DNA of 7,008 nucleotides from Pseudomonadota bacterium (lineage in GTDB: Bacteria; Pseudomonadota; Alphaproteobacteria; Rhizobiales; Hyphomicrobiaceae), in contig JAKALI010000213.1 of the NCBI GenBank assembly GCA_021813195.1, forward strand, positions 1 to 7,008, written 5' to 3'. Positions 1 to 7,008 of the stretch are shown one piece after another. A model generated the notes under the pieces. The model saw nothing but the letters and a program-made list of their open reading frames with translations. It was not told the origin of the DNA and ran no database searches. The first letter of the stretch is position 1; each line of letters begins with the position of its first letter. The translations under genes and the position numbers were made by a program.

Positions 1-563
1 TTTTTGCGGCAGCAGCGGGTGAGATCCTTCCAGATGTCATGCATGGCCAGTCTCCCACGGCCACGATCATCGGTGGTGCCGTAGGCGTCGCAGCGATGCT
101 CTTAGTGAAAGCCTTGGAAACGCGCTTCAAAGGTCCTGCTGGTTTGCTAACGGCTGTTGGTGTCGACGTCCTAATCGATGGTATCGTATTGGGGATCGGC
201 TTTGCGGCAGGGGCTAAAGTCGGTGTTCTGCTTACGATCGCGCTCACACTCGAAGTCCTGTTTCTTGGTCTTACGGTCGCGCAAGAACTGAGCGAGACTA
301 CGCAATCGCGTATACGCGTCGTGGGCGTAACCGCCGCCCTTGTTCTCCTTCTGCCGATCGGTGCGGTGCTGGCCACCCCTGTTGCGATCTTGCCGGGCCG
401 GGTAGTCACTGGGTTCTTCGCGTTCGGCTTGATCGCGCTTCTATACCTCGTGGTAGAGGAGCTTCTGGTCGAGGCGCACGAGACGCCGGATCGTCCGTGG
501 ATTACAGCGATGTTCTTCGCTGGCTTCCTGGCATTGCTCGTCGTGGAAGAGCTGATCGGCTGA
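1..563 (+). CDS. ZIP-family-like metal transporter, 5' end cut off by the window
   Basis: The open frame runs in from the left edge (first full codon at 3) and ends with TGA at 561-563, so the ATG at 39 is probably internal. The visible 186 residues are almost entirely membrane helix: about six hydrophobic segments with short polar loops. The fragment opens with an AAAAGEILPDV stretch resembling the HLLPE-type end of an early ZIP helix. Two further helices carry VDVLIDG (Asp codons at 165 and 177) and LEVLFLGL (Glu codon at 252). These sit where classical ZIPs have HNxPEG and HExxH, but the histidines are missing here. ZIP proteins move divalent metals such as Zn, Cd, Fe or Mn across the inner membrane, usually into the cytoplasm. 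The neighbouring MerR and P-type ATPase genes support a metal role. Only 4 bp separate its stop from the convergent merR stop. ZIP membership is fairly likely; substrate and direction are unknown. Confidence 0.72.
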   Translation, partial: FAAAAGEILPDVMHGQSPTATIIGGAVGVAAMLLVKALETRFKGPAGLLTAVGVDVLIDGIVLGIGFAAGAKVGVLLTIALTLEVLFLGLTVAQELSETTQSRIRVVGVTAALVLLLPIGAVLATPVAILPGRVVTGFFAFGLIALLYLVVEELLVEAHETPDRPWITAMFFAGFLALLVVEELIG

Positions 564-567
564 CGCC

Positions 568-993
568 TTAATGGCGCGGATGCATGCATTGGCCGTGGTC
601 GGCGAGCACCTCAATGACGCGACAGGCAGCGATTTTCCCGTGGCGGCAGCTTTCGATCATCGTTTCGAGTTCAGCCTTCAGCGCTGACAAGCTGGCGATC
701 CGTTGTTCAACTTCAATAAGCCTTGCCTGGGCGATGGCGTCTGCCGTGCCGCAGGGTTGATCGGCGTCATCCTGGAGTGCGAGCAGAGTGCGAATGGAAG
801 CGATCTCAAAGCCCAACTCCCGTGCGTGCCGCACGAATGCCAGCCGACGAAGGTCCCTCTGATCATAGCTCCGTCGATTTCCTTCGGTACGTGGGAGGGG
901 TGGCAACAGGCCAATCTGCTCATAGTAGCGGATCGTCGGGATCTTTACGCCACTAAGGCGGGCGGCCTCGCCGATCGATACATCGTGACTCAT
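568..993 (-). CDS. MerR-family metal-responsive regulator (Cd/Pb/Zn type)
   Basis: This 141-residue protein is the usual length for metal-sensing MerR proteins. Residues 5-24 form the winged-helix DNA-binding start (SIGEAARLSGV, then TIRYYEQIGLL), followed by the NRRSY wing and a GFEIASIRTLL second helix. Residues about 83-115 form the long dimerisation helix. Cys81 at the head of that helix is the landmark of the ZntR/CadR/PbrR group. Cys116, His118, Cys124 and Cys136 supply further likely ligands, a pattern closer to the Cd/Pb sensors than to copper sensors. ATG at 993 is chosen because AGGA lies just upstream and the domain begins at once. MerR activators untwist a promoter with a long (19-20 bp) spacer when metal binds. 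The gene is divergent from the ATPase gene, and two matching palindromes lie between them, so that gene is the obvious target. Which metal it senses cannot be settled from sequence. Confidence 0.93.
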   Translation of the reverse strand: MSHDVSIGEAARLSGVKIPTIRYYEQIGLLPPLPRTEGNRRSYDQRDLRRLAFVRHARELGFEIASIRTLLALQDDADQPCGTADAIAQARLIEVEQRIASLSALKAELETMIESCRHGKIAACRVIEVLADHGQCMHPRH

Positions 994-1013
994 CGTCCTG
1001 ATCCTTGGCCATT

Positions 1014-1030
1014 CCTCTAGTCACTAGAGG
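1014..1030. promoter_or_regulatory. MerR-type operator, merR-proximal copy
   Basis: CCTCTAGTCACTAGAGG is a perfect palindrome with 8-bp arms around one central base, 21 bp upstream of the merR start codon. It closely resembles the operator cores I recall for the Pb sensor PbrR (ending ACTAGAGGG) and the Cd sensor CadR. It overlaps a possible merR promoter -10 element, so bound MerR could repress its own gene. Binding is inferred from symmetry and position. Confidence 0.78.
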
Positions 1031-1055
1031 ATAACGCTTGGAGCAGAAAATTCAA
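1028..1055 (-). promoter_or_regulatory. Possible merR promoter
   Basis: Read on the minus strand, TTGAAT (1055-1050) and TATCCT (1033-1028) are separated by 16 bp and each match the sigma-70 consensus at four of six positions. The -10 element reaches three bases into the merR-proximal palindrome, which fits autorepression. The predicted start would be near 1021, leaving a leader of about 28 bases. This is a visual match only. Confidence 0.35.
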
Positions 1056-1132
1056 GGTTCGTCAGGGAGAAGCGCGTCACATCCGCTGCGTGAAGAACCT
1101 AGTCCTTGGTGAGAACGGGTCGCAGAATCCGT

Positions 1133-1163
1133 TTGCTCCTCTAGTCGCTAGAGGATGCAGGAC
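1133..1163 (+). promoter_or_regulatory. Possible MerR-controlled ATPase promoter with long spacer
   Basis: Aligning the ATPase-proximal palindrome with the geometry of known MerR-type promoters places a -35 at TTGCTC (1133-1138), a 19-bp spacer and a -10 at CAGGAC (1158-1163). The -35 keeps TTG, but the -10 matches consensus at only two of six positions. A poor promoter that needs an activator fits this class, but the exact elements are uncertain. Transcription would begin near 1170, about 22 bases before the ATG. Confidence 0.35.
1138..1154. promoter_or_regulatory. MerR-type operator, ATPase-proximal copy
   Basis: CCTCTAGTCGCTAGAGG has perfect 7-bp arms around a 3-base centre and differs from the merR-proximal copy at one central position. 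Its centre is 124 bp from the other. It lies 37 bp upstream of the ATPase start codon, where a MerR activator would sit inside the promoter spacer. Confidence 0.82.
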
Positions 1164-1191
1164 AAAGCTCGGTTCACCGAGGGATTCGTAA

Positions 1192-3495
1192 ATGGCAGAG
1201 AGAACACACCAGAGCCGCTACCGAGTCGACGGCATGGATTGCGCCTCGTGCGCTTCGAAGATCGACACAGCGGTCCGGCGGCTACCAGGCGTCGAGGACG
1301 TCAACGTCTCAGTCTCGGCTGCCACCATGACGGTACGGCACCGTCGCGATGCGACGCTGACAAACGAAATCGAGAGAAAAGTCGGGGGGCTCGGTTACAA
1401 AGCCACCCCAATGGTGACTCCAGGGGCCGCGGATGCGCTCCCGGCTGACCATCAAAGCAATCATGAACATGCACGATCAGGCGCTGATCACGACCATGAT
1501 GATCACGCGGACCATGACCATGAAGCGCATGATCACGCTGACCACGATCACGCCGGGCATTCGGGTCGTGGCCCAGATCGGGGCGAAATCACCTCGAGCC
1601 TGCATGGACATGACCACGGTCCAACAACTGGTCCGTGGTGGAAATCCAAGAAGGGCCGCTTAGCGATCATCTGCGGGCTGACACTGGGCGTAGCATGGGG
1701 CATCGGTGAGTTTCTGCTGCCGGGATTCAAGGCATGGATCTTCGCGGCCGCCATGTTGGTTGGTCTTCTGCCGATCGCGCGACGGGCGGGAATGGCAGCA
1801 CTCTCGGGAACTCCGTTCTCGATCGAAATGCTGATGACAATCGCCGCGGTGGGCGCAGTAATTATAGGCGCGAGCGAGGAAGCGGCCACCGTCGTATTCC
1901 TATTTCTGGTCGGTGAGCTGCTGGAGGGTGTCGCCGCCGGCAAGGCGCGCGCCAGCATTCAGTCGCTGACCAATTTGGTTCCGAAGAGCGCGCTGTTGGA
2001 AGAGAACGGCGAGACGCGCGAGGTTCCAGCGGAGAGACTAGAGGTGGGCGCAGTTGTTCGCGTGCGTCCGGGGGAACGGATACCGGCAGATGGCACCATT
2101 CTTTCCGGTGAGAGCGCCATTGATGAAGCACCCGTCACCGGCGAGAGCGTGCCTGCGCGTAAAGGCGTAGACGACGTAGTTTTTGCGGGTACCGTCAACG
2201 GAGATGCGGCCTTACGGATTCGAGTTACGGCGACTGCCGCCGACAACACGATCGCTCGAGTCGTGAAACTGGTGGAAGAGGCCCAGGAGTCGAAGGCGCC
2301 GACCGAACGTTTCATCGACCGCTTCTCCCGCTACTACACGCCTGGAGTTGTCGTGGTCGGAGCGTTAACCGCTGTGGTGCCGCCTTTGCTGCTCGGCGGC
2401 GTCTGGAGCGAATGGATTTACAAGGGTCTCGCTATCCTGCTGATTGGCTGCCCGTGTGCCCTGGTCATTTCGACACCCGCTGCCATAGCAGCGTCCCTTT
2501 CGGCTGGCGCACGCCGCGGCTTGTTGCTCAAGGGCGGCGCGGTACTTGAGAACATCGGAAAAATCACTGCCGTGGCGCTCGATAAGACCGGCACGCTAAC
2601 GCTTGGCAAGCCGCAGGTCACTGACGTGATTAGCTTCGGTCTTACGGAAACCGAGGTGGTGAAGCTGGCGGCGGCGCTTGAGATGGGTTCAAGCCATCCG
2701 CTTGCCAAGGCAGTTCTCGACCGCGCGAGTGCCGATAAAATCGTGGTGCCACAGGTCGACGACGCAAAGGCAATCGGGGGCAAAGGTGTGACTGGAACAG
2801 TGGATGGCGTCGAGGTCTTCCTCGCGTCACCACGAGCGGCTGGCGATAAGGTCGCACTTAGTTCGGACCAATCCTCGCGAATTAATGCGTTCCACGATGA
2901 GGGAAAAACAGTCTCTGTCCTCATTGCCGGCGGGAAGGTCGTCGGGATCTTATCAATGCGAGACGAGCCGCGGCCTGATGCAAAGATTGGGCTTAAAGCT
3001 TTAGCTGACGCAGGCATCAAGACGATCATGCTAACCGGCGATAATCGCCGCACGGCGGAAGCCGTAGGTCAGCATCTAGGAATCGATGTCCGCGCTGAAC
3101 TCTTGCCACAGGATAAGCAGCGCATTGTCCGCGACTTGAAGCAAGAAGGCTTCATGGTCGCGAAGGTCGGGGACGGCATCAACGACGCGCCGGCATTGGC
3201 GGCGGCCGATGTCGGGATCGCGATGGCTGGAGGGACGGACGTCGCGCTCGAAACTGCGGACGCTGCAATCCTGCACGGTCGGCTCAGCGATATTGCGCAG
3301 ATGATTACGCTATCGAAGCGCACGATGGCTAATATCCACCAGAACATCACCATTGCCCTAGGACTGAAGGCAGTATTCCTCGTCACCACAATCGTTGGCC
3401 TTACTGGTCTCTGGCCAGCAATCCTGGCGGATACAGGAGCGACAGTGCTCGTGACGATGAACGCTCTCAGGCTCCTTTCCGTGCGCACGCAATAG
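1192..3495 (+). CDS. zntA: P1B-type heavy-metal-exporting ATPase (ZntA/CadA type)
   Basis: This 767-residue inner-membrane pump uses ATP to expel Zn, Cd or Pb from the cytoplasm. Residues 8-75 are one HMA metal-binding domain with GMDCASC at 14-20. Residues 87-142 form a His/Asp-rich linker. Eight membrane helices follow, at about 157-176, 180-196, 209-226, 229-246, 383-403, 410-435, 716-737 and 740-760. All catalytic motifs are intact: TGES at 316-319 (actuator), metal-site CPC at 420-422, phosphorylation motif DKTGT at 464-468, HP at 502-503, TGDN at 615-618 and GDGIND at 660-665. Lys726 and Asp747 (in LADTGAT) match the transport-site Lys and Asp of Zn/Cd/Pb pumps; copper pumps lack them. 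The ATG at 1192 follows GAGGG at good spacing. The linker makes it slightly longer than E. coli ZntA. Expression is probably metal-induced through the MerR operator upstream. The family is certain; the exact metal range is not. Confidence 0.96.
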   Translation: MAERTHQSRYRVDGMDCASCASKIDTAVRRLPGVEDVNVSVSAATMTVRHRRDATLTNEIERKVGGLGYKATPMVTPGAADALPADHQSNHEHARSGADHDHDDHADHDHEAHDHADHDHAGHSGRGPDRGEITSSLHGHDHGPTTGPWWKSKKGRLAIICGLTLGVAWGIGEFLLPGFKAWIFAAAMLVGLLPIARRAGMAALSGTPFSIEMLMTIAAVGAVIIGASEEAATVVFLFLVGELLEGVAAGKARASIQSLTNLVPKSALLEENGETREVPAERLEVGAVVRVRPGERIPADGTILSGESAIDEAPVTGESVPARKGVDDVVFAGTVNGDAALRIRVTATAADNTIARVVKLVEEAQESKAPTERFIDRFSRYYTPGVVVVGALTAVVPPLLLGGVWSEWIYKGLAILLIGCPCALVISTPAAIAASLSAGARRGLLLKGGAVLENIGKITAVALDKTGTLTLGKPQVTDVISFGLTETEVVKLAAALEMGSSHPLAKAVLDRASADKIVVPQVDDAKAIGGKGVTGTVDGVEVFLASPRAAGDKVALSSDQSSRINAFHDEGKTVSVLIAGGKVVGILSMRDEPRPDAKIGLKALADAGIKTIMLTGDNRRTAEAVGQHLGIDVRAELLPQDKQRIVRDLKQEGFMVAKVGDGINDAPALAAADVGIAMAGGTDVALETADAAILHGRLSDIAQMITLSKRTMANIHQNITIALGLKAVFLVTTIVGLTGLWPAILADTGATVLVTMNALRLLSVRTQ
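1486..1560 (+). other. His/Asp-rich metal-binding segment within the ATPase
   Basis: Codons 99-123 are mostly alternating Asp and His units (DHDH, ADHDH, AHDH), giving a locally repetitive GATCAC/GACCAT DNA pattern. The wider linker at residues 87-142 holds 16 histidines. It lies between the HMA domain and the first membrane helix, in the cytoplasm, where such segments buffer or deliver divalent metal. The degenerate repeat may vary in unit number between relatives. Confidence 0.8.
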
Positions 3496-3512
3496 ACGTC
3501 CGGACAAATATC

Positions 3513-4418
3513 GTGGACGTAGAGCTGCGTGATTTAAGATTGGCGGTCGTAACGTCGCAGTATCGCAGCTTGAGGCAGGCGGCGGAGGCGTTGAATATGC
3601 GACAATCGACGCTAAGCCGGCGCCTAAGTTATGTCGAGGACCGGCTTGGCGCCCAATTGTTTGAACGGACTGCCGGCGGAACACGGCCGACGTTCGCGGG
3701 GCTAGAGTTCATCACCGGCGCAAGACGAATCCTTGAGGAGGTGGAGGCAGAGGTTAGTCGGCTGAAGGCGAGAAGCAAAGGCAGTATGGGCGTATTGACG
3801 ATCGGGGTCTACGCTTCACCTTCGGCAGGCAATATGCATATGACGCTTGTGGATTATCACAGGCGTTACCCTGAGGTTGAGGTGCATACCGTCGATGGCA
3901 ACCATGATCGGCTGCTTTGTGGCCTAACAAGCAACACGGTCGATATTGCCATCATGACCGCACATGCAACGGGTTGGGATGATGGAATACTCCCGTTATG
4001 GAGCGAAAGAGTGATCGTGGCGGTGCCGGAACATCATCCTCTTGGCCGTAGCCGTAGAATTCTTTGGACAGATATTGCGAACGAGAAATTTCTTTTTCCT
4101 CGGCAAGGTCCTGGTCGGGAATTGGAGCATCTGCTTGCCGCAAAACTACCGAACGCCCCCTCTACTCATCAGATACTTCACCAAGATTCCTCTTTGGACA
4201 GGCTGCTGAGTTTGGTAAGTGCCGATTATGGCGCGTTGCTGATGTTTGAGGGGGCAACAGGCGCGCGTTACGATGGCGTATTAAGTCGGGAGGTCTGGGA
4301 TGACCGCGAGCCGACGCGAGTATGTTTCATGGCTTATTGGCGGAGGACGAACAGCAATCCAGCCTTGGAACCCTTCCTTGCAATGTTGCGCGAACGCTAT
4401 CCGGACCTTTCGGCCTAG
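3513..4418 (+). CDS. LysR-family transcriptional regulator next to the trb operon
   Basis: This 301-residue protein has standard LysR length and layout. Residues 5-63 are the winged helix-turn-helix (RQAAEALNMRQSTLSRRL at about 21-38, then LGAQLFER at 45-52). A linker helix follows at about 65-90, then a two-lobed ligand-binding domain from GVLTIGVY onward. The start is GTG at 3513 with only a weak upstream GGA; it is favoured because relatives I recall begin MDVELRDLR. It lies 17 bp after the ATPase stop on the same strand, so it could be co-transcribed with that gene. Its stop overlaps the stop of the convergent DUF2274 gene. LysR genes of this kind commonly neighbour trb-DUF2274 clusters in alphaproteobacterial mobile elements (family memory). 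Its GC content looks lower than that of the trb genes. Ligand and targets are unknown; control of conjugation genes is only a guess. Confidence 0.92.
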   Translation: MDVELRDLRLAVVTSQYRSLRQAAEALNMRQSTLSRRLSYVEDRLGAQLFERTAGGTRPTFAGLEFITGARRILEEVEAEVSRLKARSKGSMGVLTIGVYASPSAGNMHMTLVDYHRRYPEVEVHTVDGNHDRLLCGLTSNTVDIAIMTAHATGWDDGILPLWSERVIVAVPEHHPLGRSRRILWTDIANEKFLFPRQGPGRELEHLLAAKLPNAPSTHQILHQDSSLDRLLSLVSADYGALLMFEGATGARYDGVLSREVWDDREPTRVCFMAYWRRTNSNPALEPFLAMLRERYPDLSA

Positions 4419-4654
4419 GCGGGAGTCTTCTGAGCGTTCTGCTTGCGCCGTGCTGCGGCAAAGACTCGGTCAGTCGCCATGAAGCGCTCGATCATGGGTG
4501 GAATTAGTCGCGCGGGTTCAGGGGTGGGCTGGCCATTGCTCTGGGCGAGAATGGTCGCATAAGTAACGAGGTCGCGATGGACGGCCGCGGGAATTTCGAC
4601 CGTGACCTTGACCGGTTTGTCATCGGCGAGTGGTCCGAGTTTAAGTTTCATCAT
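4415..4654 (-). CDS. DUF2274 family protein, last gene of the trb operon
   Basis: This protein of about 79 residues opens MMKLKLGPLADDKPVKVTV, and its middle (IPAAVHRDLVTYA, then EPARLIPPMIERFMATDR) matches the DUF2274 family found directly after trbI in alphaproteobacterial conjugation clusters. A beta-strand start followed by helices loosely recalls small ribbon-helix-helix DNA binders, but I cannot assign a function. Three ATGs lie in tandem at 4657, 4654 and 4651. GAGG at 4664-4661 sits 3, 6 and 9 bases ahead of them, so 4654 or 4651 is preferred over 4657. With 4654 the trbI stop and this start share one base (TGATG), pointing to translational coupling. The reading frame stays open upstream to 4912, but that part lies over trbI and is not coding. 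Its stop overlaps that of the convergent lysR gene. Confidence 0.88.
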   Translation of the reverse strand: MMKLKLGPLADDKPVKVTVEIPAAVHRDLVTYATILAQSNGQPTPEPARLIPPMIERFMATDRVFAAARRKQNAQKTPA

Positions 4655-5852
4655 CATCTTCCTCGTTGTCCATATGGCGCCAGCACCAGGTCGCGAGTGA
4701 CGATCACGCGGACTGGGAAGCCCGGACGGATCGTTAGAGTCGGTTGGATGTTGAGCTGGCGCTGAACGATCTGCTGGCCGGTCTGGCTGATCGAGTTGGA
4801 CGCACCGCTGCGGATCGCCTGCACCAGATTGTTTTCGTCCTGGCTCGTGCCCGCTTCCGCGCCGACACTGAGCAATGTCGACAACACCGCCGCCTTGAAC
4901 AGCATGCCCCAATGGTTGTCGACCTCGTCTTCAAGCCCGGCATAGCCCTCAGCGTCCGCGCCAGGCTGGCGCTCGAGGACGATCGAGTTGCCGTCCGGCA
5001 TGATGATGCGTGTCCAGACCAAGAGGATGCGGCTCTGGCCGAAGGCGACCGAGCTGTCGTACTGACCGATGAGCTTCGCGCCCTGCGGGATGAGCAGATA
5101 CTTGCCAGAGGGGCTGTCATAGACCGCCTCGGTCACCTGAGCGGTGATCTGGCCCGGCAGGTCGGAACGAATGCCGGTGATCAACGCAGCGGGGATGACT
5201 GTCCCGGCCTGCACGACGTAGGGCGAGGCTGCGGCGTCCAGCCTGTCGGGACTGATCGTTCGCTTGTCGGTCGAGGCATTGAGGAAGGCTGTCTTTCGGT
5301 CCTGCATGTTCTGAGCAGAGCCGACGTCGACGGGCGGCGTCGCAGCTGGAGCCGCGGTCGCGCCGGCAGATGGGATCGGAAGGATCTGGCCGGCGGCCGG
5401 CGACTGTTGATTGGTCTGGGCGAAAAGCCGGCTTACCCGCGCCGCCTCAAGCTCCTGCGCTCTGCGCTGCGCCTCGGGGTCGGGCGTGGACCCGGCAGTC
5501 ACAGTGTTTGGCGCAGCGCCGGCATTGAGCATCGGCTTGCCGAGATCGCCGGGTAGCGGTGGCCCGAGCGGGGGCGCTTGTCGCGGCAGACCGGTATAGT
5601 CCCTGGGCAACCCCGCCAGCCCCTCGGCCGACGGGCGGTTTTGCGTGCTGAGCAGCTCCTGGCCGGACTGCGATTTGTTAGAGGTCTGGAGCGCGTAGCC
5701 GAGCGCGCCTGCGATCGCTAGCGCCGACACCGCGCCCAGCGTGATCAAGACTTTGCGGGAAAGCCGCATGACGCGCGGCCGTTCGCCTCTCAGTCGAAGA
5801 TCGGGCGGTGCGGCGGGCGGCGGTGCCGGATGTTCTTCAGGGCCTTCCGCCG

Positions 5853-5856
<4 letters not shown>
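4654..5856 (-). CDS. trbI: TrbI/VirB10 family conjugal transfer protein
   Basis: This 400-residue protein is the envelope-spanning scaffold of the mating-pair channel, linking inner-membrane energy use to the outer-membrane pore. Residues 1-34 are a Pro-rich cytoplasmic tail ending in basic residues. Residues 35-56 are one membrane helix. Residues 57-210 are a Pro/Ala/Gln-rich periplasmic stretch. From about 217 the VirB10 beta-barrel domain begins (GTVIPAALITGI), with YLLIPQGAKLIGQYDS at 253-268, LVWTRIIMPDG at 279-289 and LEDEVDNHWG at 308-317. The hydrophobic stretch just after, about 318-332, fits the antenna helices that pierce the outer membrane. Its ATG overlaps the trbG stop (ATGA at 5856-5853), with GGAAGG upstream as ribosome-binding site. 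The gene looks complete, of normal length and intact. Confidence 0.96.
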
Positions 5857-6922
<1,066 letters not shown>

Positions 6923-6926
<4 letters not shown>

Positions 6927-7008
6927 TGTCCCAGCTCCTTCGACCAGTTGATTGCGGTGACGTAGATGCCGAGCGGGTTCTTACGGAGCACGTCGGCGGA
7001 GGTTGGCG
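6923..7008 (-). CDS. trbF: TrbF, C-terminal end only
   Basis: Only the last 27 codons and the stop are inside the window. They read PTSADVLRKNPLGIYVTAI followed by NWSKELGQ. The NPLGIYV...NWSKEL ending is characteristic of TrbF, the VirB8-like inner-membrane assembly protein of trb-type systems. Its TGA at 6925-6923 overlaps the trbG start as ATGA. Identification rests on this short tail plus the gene order trbF-trbG-trbI, which is standard. Confidence 0.85.

Larger units (their letters stand above)
994..1191. other. Divergent regulatory intergenic region between merR and the P-type ATPase gene
   Basis: This 198-bp gap is the largest non-coding stretch in the window. It holds two near-identical 17-bp palindromes, one near each divergent gene, plus the leaders of both genes. 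The ATPase leader has a GAGGG ribosome-binding site at 1179-1183. The stretch between the palindromes (1031-1137) has no convincing gene. A weak inverted pair, AGGTTC at 1055-1060 and GAACCT at 1095-1100, is too short and too far apart to interpret. Confidence 0.8.

Noticed and set aside
1..5. Run of T at the left edge as part of an ICE attachment site
   Set aside because: It lies inside the open frame of the ZIP-like gene, and no partner repeat is visible in the window.
703..1020. Plus-strand open frame of 105 codons opposite merR
   Set aside because: It is antisense to a well-supported MerR gene and runs into its operator; the protein shows no family features.
1095..1111. Possible third, degenerate operator around CTAGTC at 1099-1104
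   Set aside because: Only six bases match and the right arm is missing, so symmetry is not supported.
1155..1448. Alternative ATG at 1155 starting a 97-codon frame
   Set aside because: It is out of frame with the ATPase, overlaps its HMA domain, and its ATG abuts the operator with no ribosome-binding site.
1486..1560. Repetitive GATCAC/GACCAT pattern as a tandem repeat or CRISPR-like array
   Set aside because: Units are irregular and in frame; they are fully explained by alternating Asp and His codons.
2037..2044. ACTAGAGG half-site inside the ATPase gene, matching one operator arm
   Set aside because: There is no matching left arm beside it, and it lies in the conserved actuator-domain coding sequence; likely chance.
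3498..3505. GTCCGGAC palindrome between the ATPase and lysR
   Set aside because: An 8-bp perfect palindrome without loop or T-run is not a terminator, and it is too short to claim as an operator.
4415..4912. Long 165-codon version of the DUF2274 gene
   Set aside because: The first 85 or so codons are an out-of-frame reading of trbI. Homology begins at MKLKLG, and the ribosome-binding site is at 4661-4664.
4744..5556. Plus-strand open frame of 270 codons opposite trbI
   Set aside because: It lies wholly antisense to a clear trbI gene, has no recognisable domain, and is expected from high-GC third positions on the opposite strand.

Overview
The window holds the end of a conjugation (trb-type, type IV secretion) operon next to a heavy-metal resistance module. 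GC-rich coding, genes packed with overlapping start and stop codons, and the protein families present (TrbF-TrbG-TrbI-DUF2274, with a LysR gene converging on them) suggest an alphaproteobacterium, most likely a sphingomonad. The DNA is probably a conjugative plasmid or an integrative conjugative element (ICE) carrying metal-resistance cargo. The host assignment is inferred from remembered family resemblance, not from a search.

Layout. Positions 1-563 (+) are the C-terminal part of a ZIP-family-like metal transporter whose start lies before the window. It converges with a MerR-family metal sensor (568-993, -), leaving 4 bp between the stop codons. A 198-bp divergent intergenic region (994-1191) holds two nearly identical 17-bp palindromes, read here as MerR-type operators, one near each divergent gene. 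Next comes a 767-residue P1B-type metal-exporting ATPase of the ZntA/CadA type (1192-3495, +) with one HMA domain and a long His/Asp-rich linker. A LysR-family regulator (3513-4418, +) follows after only 17 bp. It converges with, and shares a CTAG stop-codon palindrome with, the last gene of the minus-strand operon. Reading down the minus strand from the right edge, that operon is trbF (3' end only), trbG, trbI and a DUF2274 gene. All are joined by 1- to 4-base start/stop overlaps.

How the parts may work together. The MerR protein probably senses Cd/Pb/Zn-type ions and switches on the ATPase, which pumps the metal out of the cytoplasm; the ZIP-like protein probably also moves metal. TrbF, TrbG and TrbI are the inner-membrane, outer-membrane and envelope-spanning core parts of the mating-pair channel. 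There is no trbH between trbG and trbI, and TrbG carries its own lipobox. The role of DUF2274 is unknown. LysR sits where metal-induced transcription could run through it into antisense of the trb genes, a speculative link between the two modules.

No RNA gene, CRISPR array, insertion sequence, origin, attachment site or convincing intrinsic terminator was found. No gap exceeds 198 bp. Nothing here is clearly a new system. The most useful leads are the operator pair, the unexplained DUF2274/LysR pair attached to the trb operon, and the divergent ZIP-like protein.
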